64,000 nucleotides of DNA. It comes from Candidatus Desulfofervidaceae bacterium. Lineage in GTDB: Bacteria > Desulfobacterota > Desulfofervidia > Desulfofervidales > Desulfofervidaceae. The notes under the pieces were generated by a model that worked only from the letters and a program-made list of their open reading frames with translations, had not been told where the DNA came from and ran no database searches. The stretch is from contig JALWFG010000014.1 of NCBI GenBank assembly GCA_027038965.1, positions 20,334-84,333 of the forward strand, given 5' to 3'. Numbering within the stretch: the stretch's first letter is position 1; every line of letters starts with the position of its first letter. This document shows positions 26,634-35,951 of this stretch, one piece after another. Position numbers and translations under genes: made by a program.

Positions 26634-26735
26634 GCTAAAGGCTAAAGGCAAAAGGCGAAGGGCGAAGGTTGTAGAGGGAAAAAGCTTCCCTTAAGACTTA
26701 ACAACTAAGGACTTAAGCACTAGGGACTAAGGACT
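26634..26735. repeat. Degenerate heptamer repeat tract
   Basis: Imperfect tandem units of the type GGCTAAA/GGCAAAA/GGCGAAG are followed by units like ACTAAGG/ACTTAAG. Similar tracts lie at 52866-52940, 55610-55800 and 63735-63760, always in intergenic DNA beside other repeats. Confidence 0.55.
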
Positions 26736-26766
26736 AAAATATGTCCACCCTGGAGGGGGGCACTAC
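26734..26766 (+). repeat. Repeat family copy B
   Basis: CTAAAATATGTCCACC followed by GGGGGGCACTAC, related to copies at 19522-19553 and 62420-62450. This copy lies in the convergent gap between the histidine kinase and the DEAD-box gene rather than before a toxin-antitoxin pair. Confidence 0.55.
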
Positions 26767-26781
26767 AAAATTGAAATTTCC

Positions 26782-26819
26782 CAAAAATCCCAGATATCCC
26801 TTCTTAAGACATCTGGGAT
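26782..26819 (-). terminator. Rho-independent terminator of the DEAD-box gene
   Basis: On the minus strand a 9-bp stem ATCCCAGAT/ATCTGGGAT with a 15-nt loop is followed by TTTTT. It lies 24 nt after the helicase stop codon. Confidence 0.7.
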
Positions 26820-26842
26820 CTTGGGTCAGAGATTCAATTATC

Positions 26843-28003
26843 TTACCATTGTCCCCATTTATACCCTTTAGAGGTAATTTGTCTAGGCAGTTTTTGCTTG
26901 CATATAGAGGCACAAACGGTCTTTTTGATAAAGGCAAATTTGCGCCGTTCCTGAGGGGTGACAAAGGTGACCGCAATCCCTCTCTTGCCTGCTCTGCCTG
27001 TTCTTCCTATTCTATGAATGTAAGATTCAGGATTTTGAGGCAAGGCATAATTTATGACATGGGTTAAATCATGGATATCTATTCCTCTAGCGGCAACGTC
27101 AGTGGCTACTAAGATGTTGGCCCGATGCCTTTTAAAGTGGTTTATGGCCCTTTCTCTTTGGCGTTGGGTCATATCACCATGAAGGGCAATAGCCCCATAT
27201 CCCCTTTCAATAAGCCTGGCCGCAATCCTGGCCGTGTCCAATTTAGTTTTGCAGAAGACGAGACCATAAAAGGTATCAGAGGTATCTATAAGCTTACACA
27301 AAAGGGAAAATTTATCTTCGGCAAAGACATCAAAGTAGATTTGCTGGGTAAGGTTTACCGTAGGAGTTTTTGTGCTAACTGCTATAAATTCGTAATTTTT
27401 CATGTATTTTCTGGCAATCTGCAATATAGGTTTGGGGATGGTAGCAGAGAAAAGAAGCATCTTTTTTTCTTGATTGGTGTGTTGCAATATCCGTTCAATG
27501 TCTTCTATGAAACCCATATTGAGCATTTCATCGGCCTCGTCTAGAACAAAAAAGGAAATCTTATTTAAAACAAGGCTTTTCCTCCTTAAATGGTCCAAAA
27601 CCCGACCAGGAGTCCCCACCACAATATTGACCCTTTTCTGAAGTTTGCGCAACTGAACATTAATTGATTGTCCCCCATATACAGGCAATACTTGAAGCCT
27701 CTTTTTGCCCTTTAAGGATTCTATTTCAGCCGCTACCTGAAGGGCAAGTTCTCGGGTAGGCACAAGGATAATGGCTTGCACATGAGATGTCTGTTCACTC
27801 AGGGCCTCAATAATAGGGATGCCAAAGGCAGCGGTTTTGCCAGTGCCTGTTTGGGCCTGTCCTACAACATTTTTCCCCTCTTTCATAAGAATGGGGATGA
27901 CCTTTTCTTGAATAGGGGTGGGCTTTTTAAACCCCTTCTTTTTCAGGGCCATAAGGGTTTCTTGAGACAGCCCCAATTTTTTAAACTCTACTAAACTTTC
28001 CAT
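26843..28003 (-). CDS. DEAD-box ATP-dependent RNA helicase
   Basis: An RNA helicase with all core motifs: Q motif KKPTPIQEKVIPI, motif I AQTGTGKT, Ia PTRELALQ, II DEAD, III SAT, and VI HRIGRTGRAGK. It ends shortly after the second RecA domain. The C-terminus (KLPRQITSKGYKWGQW) does not look like the usual extension of DeaD/CshA proteins, so it is a short form or has lost its tail. The ATG at 28003 follows AAGGAG; an upstream TTG at 28045 is less likely. The role is probably ribosome assembly or RNA decay. Confidence 0.9.
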   Translation of the reverse strand: MESLVEFKKLGLSQETLMALKKKGFKKPTPIQEKVIPILMKEGKNVVGQAQTGTGKTAAFGIPIIEALSEQTSHVQAIILVPTRELALQVAAEIESLKGKKRLQVLPVYGGQSINVQLRKLQKRVNIVVGTPGRVLDHLRRKSLVLNKISFFVLDEADEMLNMGFIEDIERILQHTNQEKKMLLFSATIPKPILQIARKYMKNYEFIAVSTKTPTVNLTQQIYFDVFAEDKFSLLCKLIDTSDTFYGLVFCKTKLDTARIAARLIERGYGAIALHGDMTQRQRERAINHFKRHRANILVATDVAARGIDIHDLTHVINYALPQNPESYIHRIGRTGRAGKRGIAVTFVTPQERRKFAFIKKTVCASICKQKLPRQITSKGYKWGQW

Positions 28004-28045
28004 AACACTCTTCTCCTTGTAAACTTTCTGTTTTTGGATATCCAA

Positions 28046-28360
28046 TTCCTGAATTTACCATTATTTTATTGTAGATAAACCTTATGCTGACTTTAAAAGA
28101 TAGACAGGAAAGGCATGAATCACAGTTTAGGAATTAGCTACCCATCGCTACACCATAACATATTAAGGAACGTTTGGCTATACCAGAATTCCGCCAAAGT
28201 CACCAAAGATAACGGCATATCAAGAGTTAATTTTTTCTCTGGCTCTTTTTGATTGGATGTAATATGATTGTTTCATGTTTAAAAGCCGGAAAAAATCAAG
28301 CTATCGCAATTGCCTTTTGAAATTGAGTTAGTGTGTCAGGAAATGCTGCGATGGCAGGCC
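28046..28360. other. Gene-poor stretch between helicase and broken PIN gene
   Basis: No convincing coding sequence is present. A short + frame around 28312-28410 (reading EIELVCQEMLRWQALMAKHH) looks protein-like but has no clear start and runs into the palindromic repeat. It may be another gene fragment. Confidence 0.4.
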
Positions 28361-28621
28361 TTAATGGCCAAACATCACTGTTTTAAAAGAATTGTGGCCA
28401 GTTTGTCCTGTACTCCTGGGGTGTAGGACACTTTCCCTTCTTAAAACATCAGGAGTGTTTTCTATTTCAAATTTTAAAATTTGACTTGATACCAAAGTGA
28501 AAATTCCTCGGTCACATAAAGACATAACAATTTTTATCGCTTCAGCTTCAAGATGGACAATAGGATTGCTCTGGTTATCAAAAAGTCTATTTAAACAGCA
28601 ACAATCCATGTAGATTTGCAT
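28361..28621 (-). pseudogene. Truncated PIN-domain gene interrupted by a palindromic repeat
   Basis: The first 60 or so residues (MQIYMDCCCLNRLFDNQSNP, then IVHLEAEAIKIVMSLC and SSQILKFEIENTPDVLRRE) match the start of PIN-domain proteins. The frame then enters the palindromic repeat at 28405-28429, which encodes VLHPRSTGQ, and stops soon after. The C-terminal active-site aspartates are missing, so it should be inactive. The start at 28621 (MQIYMD) is preferred. It lies just past the attC-like end of the neighbouring cassette. Confidence 0.65.
28405..28429. repeat. Copy of the dispersed palindrome inside a PIN gene
   Basis: GTCCTGTACTCC followed by TGGGGTGTAGGAC, a 25-bp near-palindrome related to 55584-55609. 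It interrupts an otherwise recognisable reading frame, so it appears to be an inserted sequence. Confidence 0.65.
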
Positions 28622-28624
28622 TTT

Positions 28625-28706
28625 TTCTAACACCCAGGTTCAGCACCCGACAAGACGCCAGGCAAAGCGTAGCAGTTTGGCGATCAGGTAGAGCGATTTG
28701 TTAGGC
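28625..28706 (-). other. Integron attC-like recombination site
   Basis: On the minus strand the 82-bp segment begins with GCCTAAC (fits the R'' consensus RYYYAAC) and ends with GTTAGAA (fits GTTRRRY except the last base). Its interior reads like attC spacers: AAATCGCTC after the first site and GCTGAACCTGGGT before the last. The TAA stop of the toxin gene lies inside GCCTAAC, as in many gene cassettes. The inner arms are only partly complementary. No integrase gene is in the window. Confidence 0.55.
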
Positions 28707-29123
28707 TTTTTTATAAACTTCAATATTGAATTTTTCAGTTGCTCGCAATAAAGCTTTGTCTAAAGTTGCTAAAGGTAAATTTTTTCTAATAGCCAACTCC
28801 AAATACGATGCATCGTATGTGGATAATTGAGCTTCACGTGCTAACAAGAAAATATTCATCATCATCTTCTCAGAGAGTTGCTGTTCAATATCAATAGGCA
28901 ATTCAGATAGTAGTTCCAAAAAGCGAATACTATCAATATATCTTAATCTTCCCCTTTTTTCAGCAACTACTAATACATTTCTTACTTCAAGAGGCCAAAT
29001 ACATGGAACAATAGCACGCACATATTTTAAAGATTCCAAAACATTATCAGCATATTGATTGGCTTCATCAGCAAAACACCATGACATTACAACAGAATTA
29101 TCAATTACAACTGCATGCTGCAT
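28701..29123 (-). CDS. PIN-domain toxin (VapC-like) of a cassette-like pair
   Basis: A 140-aa PIN-domain ribonuclease toxin. Key acidic sites are VIDNSVVMSWCFADE at the start, WPLEVRNVL, and the later LSTYDASYLELAIRKNLPLATLDKAL. It begins where the antitoxin gene ends (1-nt overlap). Its stop codon is embedded in the attC-like site, so it looks like the last gene of a mobile toxin-antitoxin cassette. Confidence 0.85.
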   Translation of the reverse strand: MQHAVVIDNSVVMSWCFADEANQYADNVLESLKYVRAIVPCIWPLEVRNVLVVAEKRGRLRYIDSIRFLELLSELPIDIEQQLSEKMMMNIFLLAREAQLSTYDASYLELAIRKNLPLATLDKALLRATEKFNIEVYKKA

Positions 29124-29362
29124 TAATCTCTACCCATCTCAATCAAGGTTTTTAAATCAAGTCCTTGCAATTTCTTGTTTTTTCTAAATTGCTTTAACTG
29201 CTCAATAGTTTTAGAAGATGCATATTTATTTCTATCATTATAAGGAGATAATATAGCAATGGGAACACCGTGCTTAGTTATAATAATTTTTTCGCCTTTA
29301 GAGACTCTATCAAGTAATTTGGGTAAATGAGTTTTGGCTTCATATGCTCCTACTTGATTCAT
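29123..29362 (-). CDS. Phd/YefM-type antitoxin
   Basis: A 79-aa antitoxin with the Phd/YefM pattern: MNQVGAYEAKTHLPKLLDRV, then GEKIIITKHGVPIAILSP, followed by a charged helical tail that would bind the toxin. It is upstream of and coupled to the PIN toxin. A perfect 18-bp palindrome over its promoter is the probable operator. Confidence 0.88.
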   Translation of the reverse strand: MNQVGAYEAKTHLPKLLDRVSKGEKIIITKHGVPIAILSPYNDRNKYASSKTIEQLKQFRKNKKLQGLDLKTLIEMGRD

Positions 29363-29379
29363 AAAAAATCTCCTACTAG

Positions 29380-29417
29380 TTTTAGACTAGTCTAAAATAG
29401 ACTGCTAACATTGTCAA
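29380..29417 (-). promoter_or_regulatory. Promoter and operator of the Phd/PIN toxin-antitoxin unit
   Basis: Minus strand: TTGACA (29412-29417), 17-nt spacer, TAGACT (29389-29394). The perfect palindrome TTTTAGACTAGTCTAAAA (29380-29397) covers the -10 and start region, as expected for antitoxin autoregulation. GTTAGCA, an R'-like heptamer (29403-29409, minus strand), lies between the -35 and -10 and could mark the other edge of the cassette. Confidence 0.7.
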
Positions 29418-29678
29418 GCTTTTTGCAATTCTCAACATGACCCCGTCAAAGTCCTTAGGGCAGTCATAAAGGATTTGAGATAATCAAGGGTAAATGCTAA
29501 ATTTAGCTAAGGGCTAAGGTAAAAGAGTTTTTAGCTTCCAATCTACATGTATTACTGAATTTGCTTAAAAGTAGGGGAGTAAGATTTTGGAAATTCCGAC
29601 TTTGACGGAGGTCTTTTGGCTATACCCATGGACATCTTTTTTAGGAAATGTTATTTTTAAAAGGCTTTTGAATTTCCT

Positions 29679-32000
29679 ATGGATGCCAAGACACTACAAG
29701 ACTTAGAGTTTAATGTCTTTTTGGATTTTTTATCTACTTATGCCAGTTCTTTGTCTGGAAAGAGGGCCGTTAAGGTCCTAATGCCCTTATTTAATTCCAA
29801 AGAAATAGAGAAAAAGTACAAGTATATCAAAGAAATAAAGGCCTGGCTGTGGGATCCCAAATTTCCCTTGCCTCAAGTACCTGATCTATCCTTTATTTTT
29901 AAGCAAAAACCTCCAGAAGGGATTTTAAATCCCACAGACATCTTTCTGGTAGGCCAGTTTTTGACCCTTGGGGCCAGAATAAAAAAGTATTGGGAAGAGC
30001 GTCAGAGAGAGGCCCCATCTATATGGGATATGCTTCAAGATTTAGACCCCTTGATTCCATTGAGACAGACTATATCCCGGTCTGTGAATGCAAAGGGAGA
30101 GGTTTTAGATAGTGCCAGCCCTCAGCTTAAAGGCTTGAGGGAAAACGTCCAAAATTTAAAGGCAAAGATTAGGGAAACCCTAAATCAACTTCTTGAATCC
30201 CCATCTTATAAATCTTTCTGGCAGGAGAAACTTATTTTTCTTCGCCAAAATCGGTATGTGGTGGCCTTGAAAAGCGAATATCAACCCTTTCTAAAGGGCA
30301 TTGTCCATGATTATTCTCGCAGTAAGGCAACTTGTTTCATAGAGCCCTTAGAGATCTTGCCCTTAAATAATGAGCTCCAGGTAGCCATTAAGGAAGCCGA
30401 AGAGGAGGAAAAGAGGATCCTTAAGTCTTTAACACAGGCCATCCAACATCACGCCGAAGTCTTTGAAAGAAACCAGAAAATTTTGACTGCCTTAGATGTA
30501 TTTATTGCCATTGGCAAATTTGCTAGAGATTATGATTGTAGTTTCCCAATTTTTGATAAAAATCTTTTTTTTAAAGAGGTCAGGCACCCTATCCTTTATT
30601 GGCAAGAAAAAAGGCATCACACAAAAAGGGTGGTACCAATAAATCTCCATTTAGAGAGAGATAAAAGGGTGGTGATTATTTCAGGTCCCAATGCCGGGGG
30701 AAAGACAGTCGCCCTAAAGACCCTGGGACTATGTGTCCTTATGGCCCAAAGCGGTATTCCAATTCCTGCGGCTGAGGCGGTTATGCCTGTATTTCAGGCT
30801 GTATTTAGCGATATTGGGGACGACCAGAATTTGATTTATGAGATGAGCACCTTCTCGGCCCATCTTAAAAGGCTTAATGAGATAGAGGCCCAGGCCAGGG
30901 AAGGAGCACTCGTTTTAATAGATGAAATGGGTAAAGGGACCAATCCCACAGAAGGGGTGGCTTTGTCTATGGCTTTTCTTGATGCCTTGAGGCAAAAGGG
31001 GGCTCAGGTGGTGGTAACTACCCATTTTGACGGATTAAAGGTATATGGCCTTAAAGAAAAGGGGGTTTTGAATGTGGCTGTAGGTCTTGACACCCGGGAC
31101 TTTAAGCCTACTTATCAACTCCATTATGGTTCTTTTGGAACAAGTTTTGCCATAGAGATTGCTAGAAAAATGGGACTTCGTCCTTATCTTTTAGAAAAGG
31201 CCCACTTTTATCTGCAAAAAATTGGAGGTAAGGCCGTAGAGGTCATTAGTGAAATCATGCAATTGAAAGAAGAACTGCGGCAAAAAAGGCAATTTGTGGT
31301 TAAATTGCTCCAAAAAATTATCTTGTTGCACAAAAGACAGAAGAAATTGGTGGGTGAGATAGAGGCCCAAAAGGCCGAAATCTACCATCAATATAAAGCC
31401 CGGTTGGATGCCCTGTTGGAGAACATAGAGAGAAATATTCGGGGATTGTCTAAAAAGAAACAAGGCCCTCTGAAGACCATAGAGGGCTTGCAGCGTCAAA
31501 AACAAATTCTTAAAGAGGTTAAGGCCAATTTGGCGGCCAAGGTTACCCCTGAACCTTCGTTGGTCCCGGGTTGTTGGGTAAAACTTTCAGCCCAACTGGG
31601 TCATAAAATCGCCCAGGTTAAAAAGATTACTCCAGAGGCTGTTGAGGTAACTGTTGGCAGTCTTCGCTTCCAAATTCCCTTTGCAAGTATTGAAAAGGTA
31701 GTGGATTCTCCTCCCCATTTGCCCCAGGGTGTAAATGTAAAAACGCAATCTGCTCCTACATCGGAAGTTTACCTTTTGGGCAAAAGGGTTGATGAGGCGT
31801 TGCCAGAAATAGAAAAGGCTATTGACACGGCCCTATTATGTGGTTTAAAGCAAATAAGGATTGTTCACGGATTGGGGACAGGGAGACTGCGAGCCGCAAT
31901 TTGGGATCATTTAAAGACACTTCCTCAAGTAGCTGAATTCACCGAGGCCTCTCAATATGAAGGTGGACAGGGTGTAACCATCGTAAAGATAAGAAGGTGA
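29679..32000 (+). CDS. mutS2: Endonuclease MutS2
   Basis: A MutS-family ATPase without the mismatch-reading domain, with a C-terminal Smr nuclease domain; implicated in suppressing recombination and rescuing collided ribosomes. Walker A GPNAGGKT lies at 336-343, with VLIDEMGKGTNPTEG (Walker B) after it. A long coiled coil (about 510-620) and a KOW-like segment lead to the Smr domain with IRIVHGLGTGRLRAAI near the C-terminus. 773 aa is typical. It begins a run mutS2-dnaG-rpoD-gatC-gatA-pepA. No clear ribosome site precedes the ATG. Confidence 0.93.
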   Translation: MDAKTLQDLEFNVFLDFLSTYASSLSGKRAVKVLMPLFNSKEIEKKYKYIKEIKAWLWDPKFPLPQVPDLSFIFKQKPPEGILNPTDIFLVGQFLTLGARIKKYWEERQREAPSIWDMLQDLDPLIPLRQTISRSVNAKGEVLDSASPQLKGLRENVQNLKAKIRETLNQLLESPSYKSFWQEKLIFLRQNRYVVALKSEYQPFLKGIVHDYSRSKATCFIEPLEILPLNNELQVAIKEAEEEEKRILKSLTQAIQHHAEVFERNQKILTALDVFIAIGKFARDYDCSFPIFDKNLFFKEVRHPILYWQEKRHHTKRVVPINLHLERDKRVVIISGPNAGGKTVALKTLGLCVLMAQSGIPIPAAEAVMPVFQAVFSDIGDDQNLIYEMSTFSAHLKRLNEIEAQAREGALVLIDEMGKGTNPTEGVALSMAFLDALRQKGAQVVVTTHFDGLKVYGLKEKGVLNVAVGLDTRDFKPTYQLHYGSFGTSFAIEIARKMGLRPYLLEKAHFYLQKIGGKAVEVISEIMQLKEELRQKRQFVVKLLQKIILLHKRQKKLVGEIEAQKAEIYHQYKARLDALLENIERNIRGLSKKKQGPLKTIEGLQRQKQILKEVKANLAAKVTPEPSLVPGCWVKLSAQLGHKIAQVKKITPEAVEVTVGSLRFQIPFASIEKVVDSPPHLPQGVNVKTQSAPTSEVYLLGKRVDEALPEIEKAIDTALLCGLKQIRIVHGLGTGRLRAAIWDHLKTLPQVAEFTEASQYEGGQGVTIVKIRR

Positions 32001-32013
32001 GATTTAAAGGCCC

Positions 32014-33801
32014 ATGGGCTACAAGCGAAATGAATATATCCCCCCAGAGGTATTAGATGAAATTAAGGCTGTAGCGAATATTGTAGAGATTATCAATGAT
32101 TATGTGCCTCTAAAGCGAGTGGGGAAGAATTATGTTGCCCTGTGTCCATTTCATCAAGAGGATACCCCTTCCTTTACTGTAAGTGAAGAAAAGCAGATCT
32201 TTCATTGCTTTGGATGCGGTGCTGGCGGCAATGTATTTACCTTTTTGATGAAATACAAACAATGCACCTTTTATGAGGCGGTAGCCGAGATTGCCCAGCG
32301 CTATGGGATTGACCTTTCTAAATTTAAGTTTTCTCCAGAAGAAAGCAGGCGCTATGAAAGGCTTAAGGGGTTATATGAACTTAACAAATTGGCTATGGAG
32401 TTTTTTCACAATTGCCTGCTTACACCAGAAACAGGTCAGGTGCCAGAGGAGGCAAAGACTGCTAGAGAATACTTTTTCAAACGAGGCATCAAAGAGGAGA
32501 CCCTTAAGGCCTATAAGTTGGGTTATGCCCCTTCTCTGTGGAATGGATTAACAGCCTTTTTGAACCAAAAAGGGGCCGATTTGAGACTTGCGGCCGAGGC
32601 CGGTTTGGTAATTCAGAAAGGGACGGACAACTTCTATGACCGTTTCCGTAAGCGAATTATGTTTCCTATAACGGATAATCGGGGGAGGGTAATCGCCTTT
32701 GGAGGGAGGGTATTAGATGATAGCCTTCCCAAATATATTAATTCTCCAGAAACCCCTGTCTATAAAAAGGGGAGGTGTCTTTACGGTGCCCATGTGGCCA
32801 AAGAGTGGTGTCAAAAAGAACAAAGCGTGATTTTAGTAGAGGGCTATTTTGACCTTTTGAGCCTTCATGCCTCAGGGATAAAGAATGTGGTAGCCAGTTT
32901 AGGCACGGCCTTGACACCGGCTCAAGGCCGAATTTTAAAAAACCTGGCCCCCAGGGTGGTAGTATTGTATGATGCCGATACCGCAGGGCAAAAGGCGGCT
33001 GTGAGGACCCTTCCCATACTCTTGCCTTTGGGGTTAGAAGTAGAAATTGTGCTTTTACCTGAAGGGGATGACCCAGATAGTTTCATTCAAAGAGATGGTG
33101 TAAATGCCTTTTATTACCTTTACCAGCAAAGACAGGTCTTATTGGATTGGTATTTGAGAGAGGGAGAAAAGAGAACCCGCCATGACCTCCAGACACGGAT
33201 GGATTTTTTGAAAGAGGCCTACCAGTTAATTTCTCTTTTACCTAATCCCTTAAAACAGAAATATTACGAAGACAAAATTTGTTCTTTGTTTGGAGTAAAA
33301 AGGGATATTTTCCCAAAACTTACTCAAAGGAAATCCTCAAGGTTTGGCGAAGGATTGACGTTGAGGACTATGGATGTGGACTTTCTGGAGGACCAAATTC
33401 CTATATTTGACAAAAAAATTATCAAGTTTCTCCTTCAATATCCCCAATATCTCAAAGATTTTTCCTTGCCTGAGGTTTTAGAAGAAGTAAAGCATCCTGC
33501 TACTCAAAAAATTTTTCAGGAAATATCTGCATTTTATTCCCAACATCATCTTTTAGATACCGATATATTAATTAATCGCCTAGATGAAACTTGTGGGGCC
33601 TTAGTGGCTCGTTGGTGCATGGAAGAAATACCTGAACCCCCTGAAGAGGTAGCTAAGGGATTTTTGCAGCTATTTCGTAAAAAAAGGCTTAAAAAACTTT
33701 CTTTACAAATAGAAGAGGCTGAGAAAATAGGCGATTGGGAAAAATTGACATCTTTGTTGAAACAGCAATATACCTTAGCAAGGGAACTTAAAGGGATATA
33801 G
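32014..33801 (+). CDS. dnaG: DNA primase
   Basis: Bacterial replicative primase. The CHC2 zinc finger has C44, H47, C65 and C68. The RNA-polymerase core includes [13 protein letters not shown] and [21 protein letters not shown]. The TOPRIM domain contains [16 protein letters not shown] and [14 protein letters not shown], and the C-terminal helicase-binding domain follows. 595 aa is normal. It starts 13 nt after mutS2 and precedes rpoD by 10 nt, the classic macromolecular synthesis arrangement. Confidence 0.95.
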   Translation: MGYKRNEYIPPEVLDEIKAVANIVEIINDYVPLKRVGKNYVALCPFHQEDTPSFTVSEEKQIFHCFGCGAGGNVFTFLMKYKQCTFYEAVAEIAQRYGIDLSKFKFSPEESRRYERLKGLYELNKLAMEFFHNCLLTPETGQVPEEAKTAREYFFKRGIKEETLKAYKLGYAPSLWNGLTAFLNQKGADLRLAAEAGLVIQKGTDNFYDRFRKRIMFPITDNRGRVIAFGGRVLDDSLPKYINSPETPVYKKGRCLYGAHVAKEWCQKEQSVILVEGYFDLLSLHASGIKNVVASLGTALTPAQGRILKNLAPRVVVLYDADTAGQKAAVRTLPILLPLGLEVEIVLLPEGDDPDSFIQRDGVNAFYYLYQQRQVLLDWYLREGEKRTRHDLQTRMDFLKEAYQLISLLPNPLKQKYYEDKICSLFGVKRDIFPKLTQRKSSRFGEGLTLRTMDVDFLEDQIPIFDKKIIKFLLQYPQYLKDFSLPEVLEEVKHPATQKIFQEISAFYSQHHLLDTDILINRLDETCGALVARWCMEEIPEPPEEVAKGFLQLFRKKRLKKLSLQIEEAEKIGDWEKLTSLLKQQYTLARELKGI

Positions 33802-33811
33802 GGGGTCTTTT

Positions 33812-35563
33812 ATGGCAGATGAGGAAAGAAACGAATTAGATGCCTATAAAAAGCTGATTTCTATGGGGAAGGAAAGGGGATATGTCACTTATGATGATTT
33901 GAATGAAATTTTGCCTGAAGAGCTTGTTAACAATAAGCTGGAACAGGTTATCAGCTTGTTTGATGAAATGGAAATTGAAGTTCTTCAAAAGGCCCCTGCT
34001 TCTGGGGAAGAAGATAAGATGGATAAAGACTTTAAAGAGGAATCCTGCTTTGTTCCTTTGATGGATGTTACAAATGGTCGGAGTGTTGACCCCGTAAAAC
34101 TCTATTTAAAAGAAATGGGTAGTGTTCCCTTGTTAACCAAAGAAGAAGAAACGGCCATTGCCAAGGTGATTGAAGAAGGGGAGAAAGAGGTTTTGGAGGC
34201 CTTGTTGGATTCAGGCATTGCTGTTAAAGAGATTATCAAAATAGGCAATCGTTTAAAAAGGAATGAGATAGATATAAGACATGTAATCAGGGATTTAGAT
34301 GAAGAGGAAATCAGCGAAGAAGACATTGCGGGTAAGAAACAGGAAGTGATAAATTTGTTTGACAAAATAGCAGTCTTGCATAAGGAGGCCTCGGTTTTAA
34401 AGCAGGTATCTGGGCATAAAAAGCTTTCTGAAATGGATAGAAAAACCTTGGAAAAAAAGCTGGCCCAGAATAAACAGAAAATGTGTGAGTGTTTGCAAGA
34501 GATAAGGCTAAATAAAAAACAGATTAACCGCATTGTAGATATAATTAAAAAGGTGATGACCAAAGTAGAATCTTACGAACAGTGTATTGGGGCCTGCGTT
34601 TTAAAGACAGGCCTTCCTTTAAACAAACTCAAAGAGAAAATGGAATTCCTTAAAAAATATCCCCAAAGGGCTGAAGAAATCGCCCAGGAATTAAACCTGT
34701 CCTTGGAAGAACTTGAAGATATAGAGGAAAGGCTCAAAAAGGGGGTTAGAGGCATTTCCCACATTGAAGGGCAAACAAATTCCTCTATAAAAATTTTAAG
34801 AGATGTTTTAAATCGGATTAAAGAAGGAGAAAAAAAGGCTCAAGAGGCAAAGAAAAAGCTTGTTGAGGCCAATTTGCGCCTTGTGGTAAGCATTGCCAAA
34901 AGATATACCAACAGGGGATTACACTTTTTGGACTTGATTCAAGAGGGAAACATTGGACTGATGCGGGCAGTAGAGAAGTTTGATTACCGTCGAGGATACA
35001 AATTCAGCACCTACGCTACCTGGTGGATTAGACAGGCCATTACCAGAGCCATTGCCGACCAGGCTCGAACCATTCGCATTCCAGTCCACATGATAGAAAC
35101 CATGAACAAATTAATTCGGGTAACCCGCCTCCTTATTCAAGAAAAAGGAAGGGAACCCACCCCGGAAGAAATTGCTGAGAAAATGGATTTTCCTGTAGAG
35201 AAGGTAAACAAAATCTTACGTATTACCAAAGAACCAATTTCCTTAGAGACCCCTGTGGGAGACGATGAGGATAGCGTTTTGAGCGACTTTCTTGAAGATA
35301 AAAAAAATCTACCCCCAGAGGAAGCGGCCATTAAAATGGATCTTGCCCAGCAAACCCGGAAGGTGTTGTCTACTCTTACCCCGAGGGAAGAAAAGGTCTT
35401 GCGTATGCGTTTTGGAATTGGGGAGCAGGCCGATCACACCTTAGAAGAAGTAGGACGGATTTTTTCCGTGACTCGGGAAAGAATTAGACAAATAGAGGCC
35501 AAGGCCCTACGAAAAATGCGCCATCCAAGCAGAAGCAAACACCTAAAAAGCTTTTTAGATTAA
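33812..35563 (+). CDS. rpoD: Housekeeping RNA polymerase sigma factor (sigma-70)
   Basis: Primary sigma factor of 583 aa. Region 1.1 is at the N-terminus, and region 1.2 contains [22 protein letters not shown] long non-conserved region (about 130-330) follows. Region 2 has [21 protein letters not shown] and [21 protein letters not shown]; region 4 has [21 protein letters not shown]. Promoters found in this window (TTGACA/TATAAT-like) fit such a factor. It lies directly behind dnaG. Confidence 0.96.
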   Translation: MADEERNELDAYKKLISMGKERGYVTYDDLNEILPEELVNNKLEQVISLFDEMEIEVLQKAPASGEEDKMDKDFKEESCFVPLMDVTNGRSVDPVKLYLKEMGSVPLLTKEEETAIAKVIEEGEKEVLEALLDSGIAVKEIIKIGNRLKRNEIDIRHVIRDLDEEEISEEDIAGKKQEVINLFDKIAVLHKEASVLKQVSGHKKLSEMDRKTLEKKLAQNKQKMCECLQEIRLNKKQINRIVDIIKKVMTKVESYEQCIGACVLKTGLPLNKLKEKMEFLKKYPQRAEEIAQELNLSLEELEDIEERLKKGVRGISHIEGQTNSSIKILRDVLNRIKEGEKKAQEAKKKLVEANLRLVVSIAKRYTNRGLHFLDLIQEGNIGLMRAVEKFDYRRGYKFSTYATWWIRQAITRAIADQARTIRIPVHMIETMNKLIRVTRLLIQEKGREPTPEEIAEKMDFPVEKVNKILRITKEPISLETPVGDDEDSVLSDFLEDKKNLPPEEAAIKMDLAQQTRKVLSTLTPREEKVLRMRFGIGEQADHTLEEVGRIFSVTRERIRQIEAKALRKMRHPSRSKHLKSFLD

Positions 35564-35636
35564 CGTCTTTTTTATCCCTTGCACCAAAAAAACATCGTGC
35601 TAAAATTGTCGCAATTATCCTTTAGAGGAGGCCAGA

Positions 35637-35924
35637 ATGAAAATTAGCAGACAAGAGGTTGCCCATGTGGCCAGGTTGGCCCGTCTTTCTTTCTCAGAAG
35701 ATGAAATGGAGCTTTTTACAAATCAGCTTAATCAGATTCTGCTTTACATGGAGAAATTGAATGAAATAGATACCCAAAATATTAAGCCTACCTACCATGC
35801 CTTAGAACTTACTAATGTGTTGCGAGAAGACAAAGTAGGTCCCTCTCTGCCGCCAGAGAGGGTCTTGTCCAATGCCCCAGCCGAAAACAAAGACATGTTT
35901 GTTGTCCCCCGGATAATCAGATAA
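35637..35924 (+). CDS. gatC: Asp/Glu-tRNA amidotransferase subunit C
   Basis: A small (95 aa) subunit of GatCAB, which amidates mischarged Glu-tRNA(Gln) and/or Asp-tRNA(Asn). The start KISRQEVAHVARLARLSFSE and the tail VLREDKVGPSLPPERVLSNAP are standard. AGAGGAGG precedes the ATG, and gatA follows after 27 nt. gatB is not in the window. Confidence 0.94.
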   Translation: MKISRQEVAHVARLARLSFSEDEMELFTNQLNQILLYMEKLNEIDTQNIKPTYHALELTNVLREDKVGPSLPPERVLSNAPAENKDMFVVPRIIR

Positions 35925-35951
35925 CGGGTAATATTTTTTAAGGAGAAGGCG

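Noticed and set aside
27125..27544. 139-codon + strand open frame inside the DEAD-box helicase gene
   Set aside because: Antisense to conserved helicase motifs, with no start signal.
29443..29608. 11-bp inverted repeat CCGTCAAAGTC/GACTTTGACGG before mutS2
   Set aside because: The arms are 144 nt apart with no gene or other element signature between them; it could be chance in AT-rich DNA.
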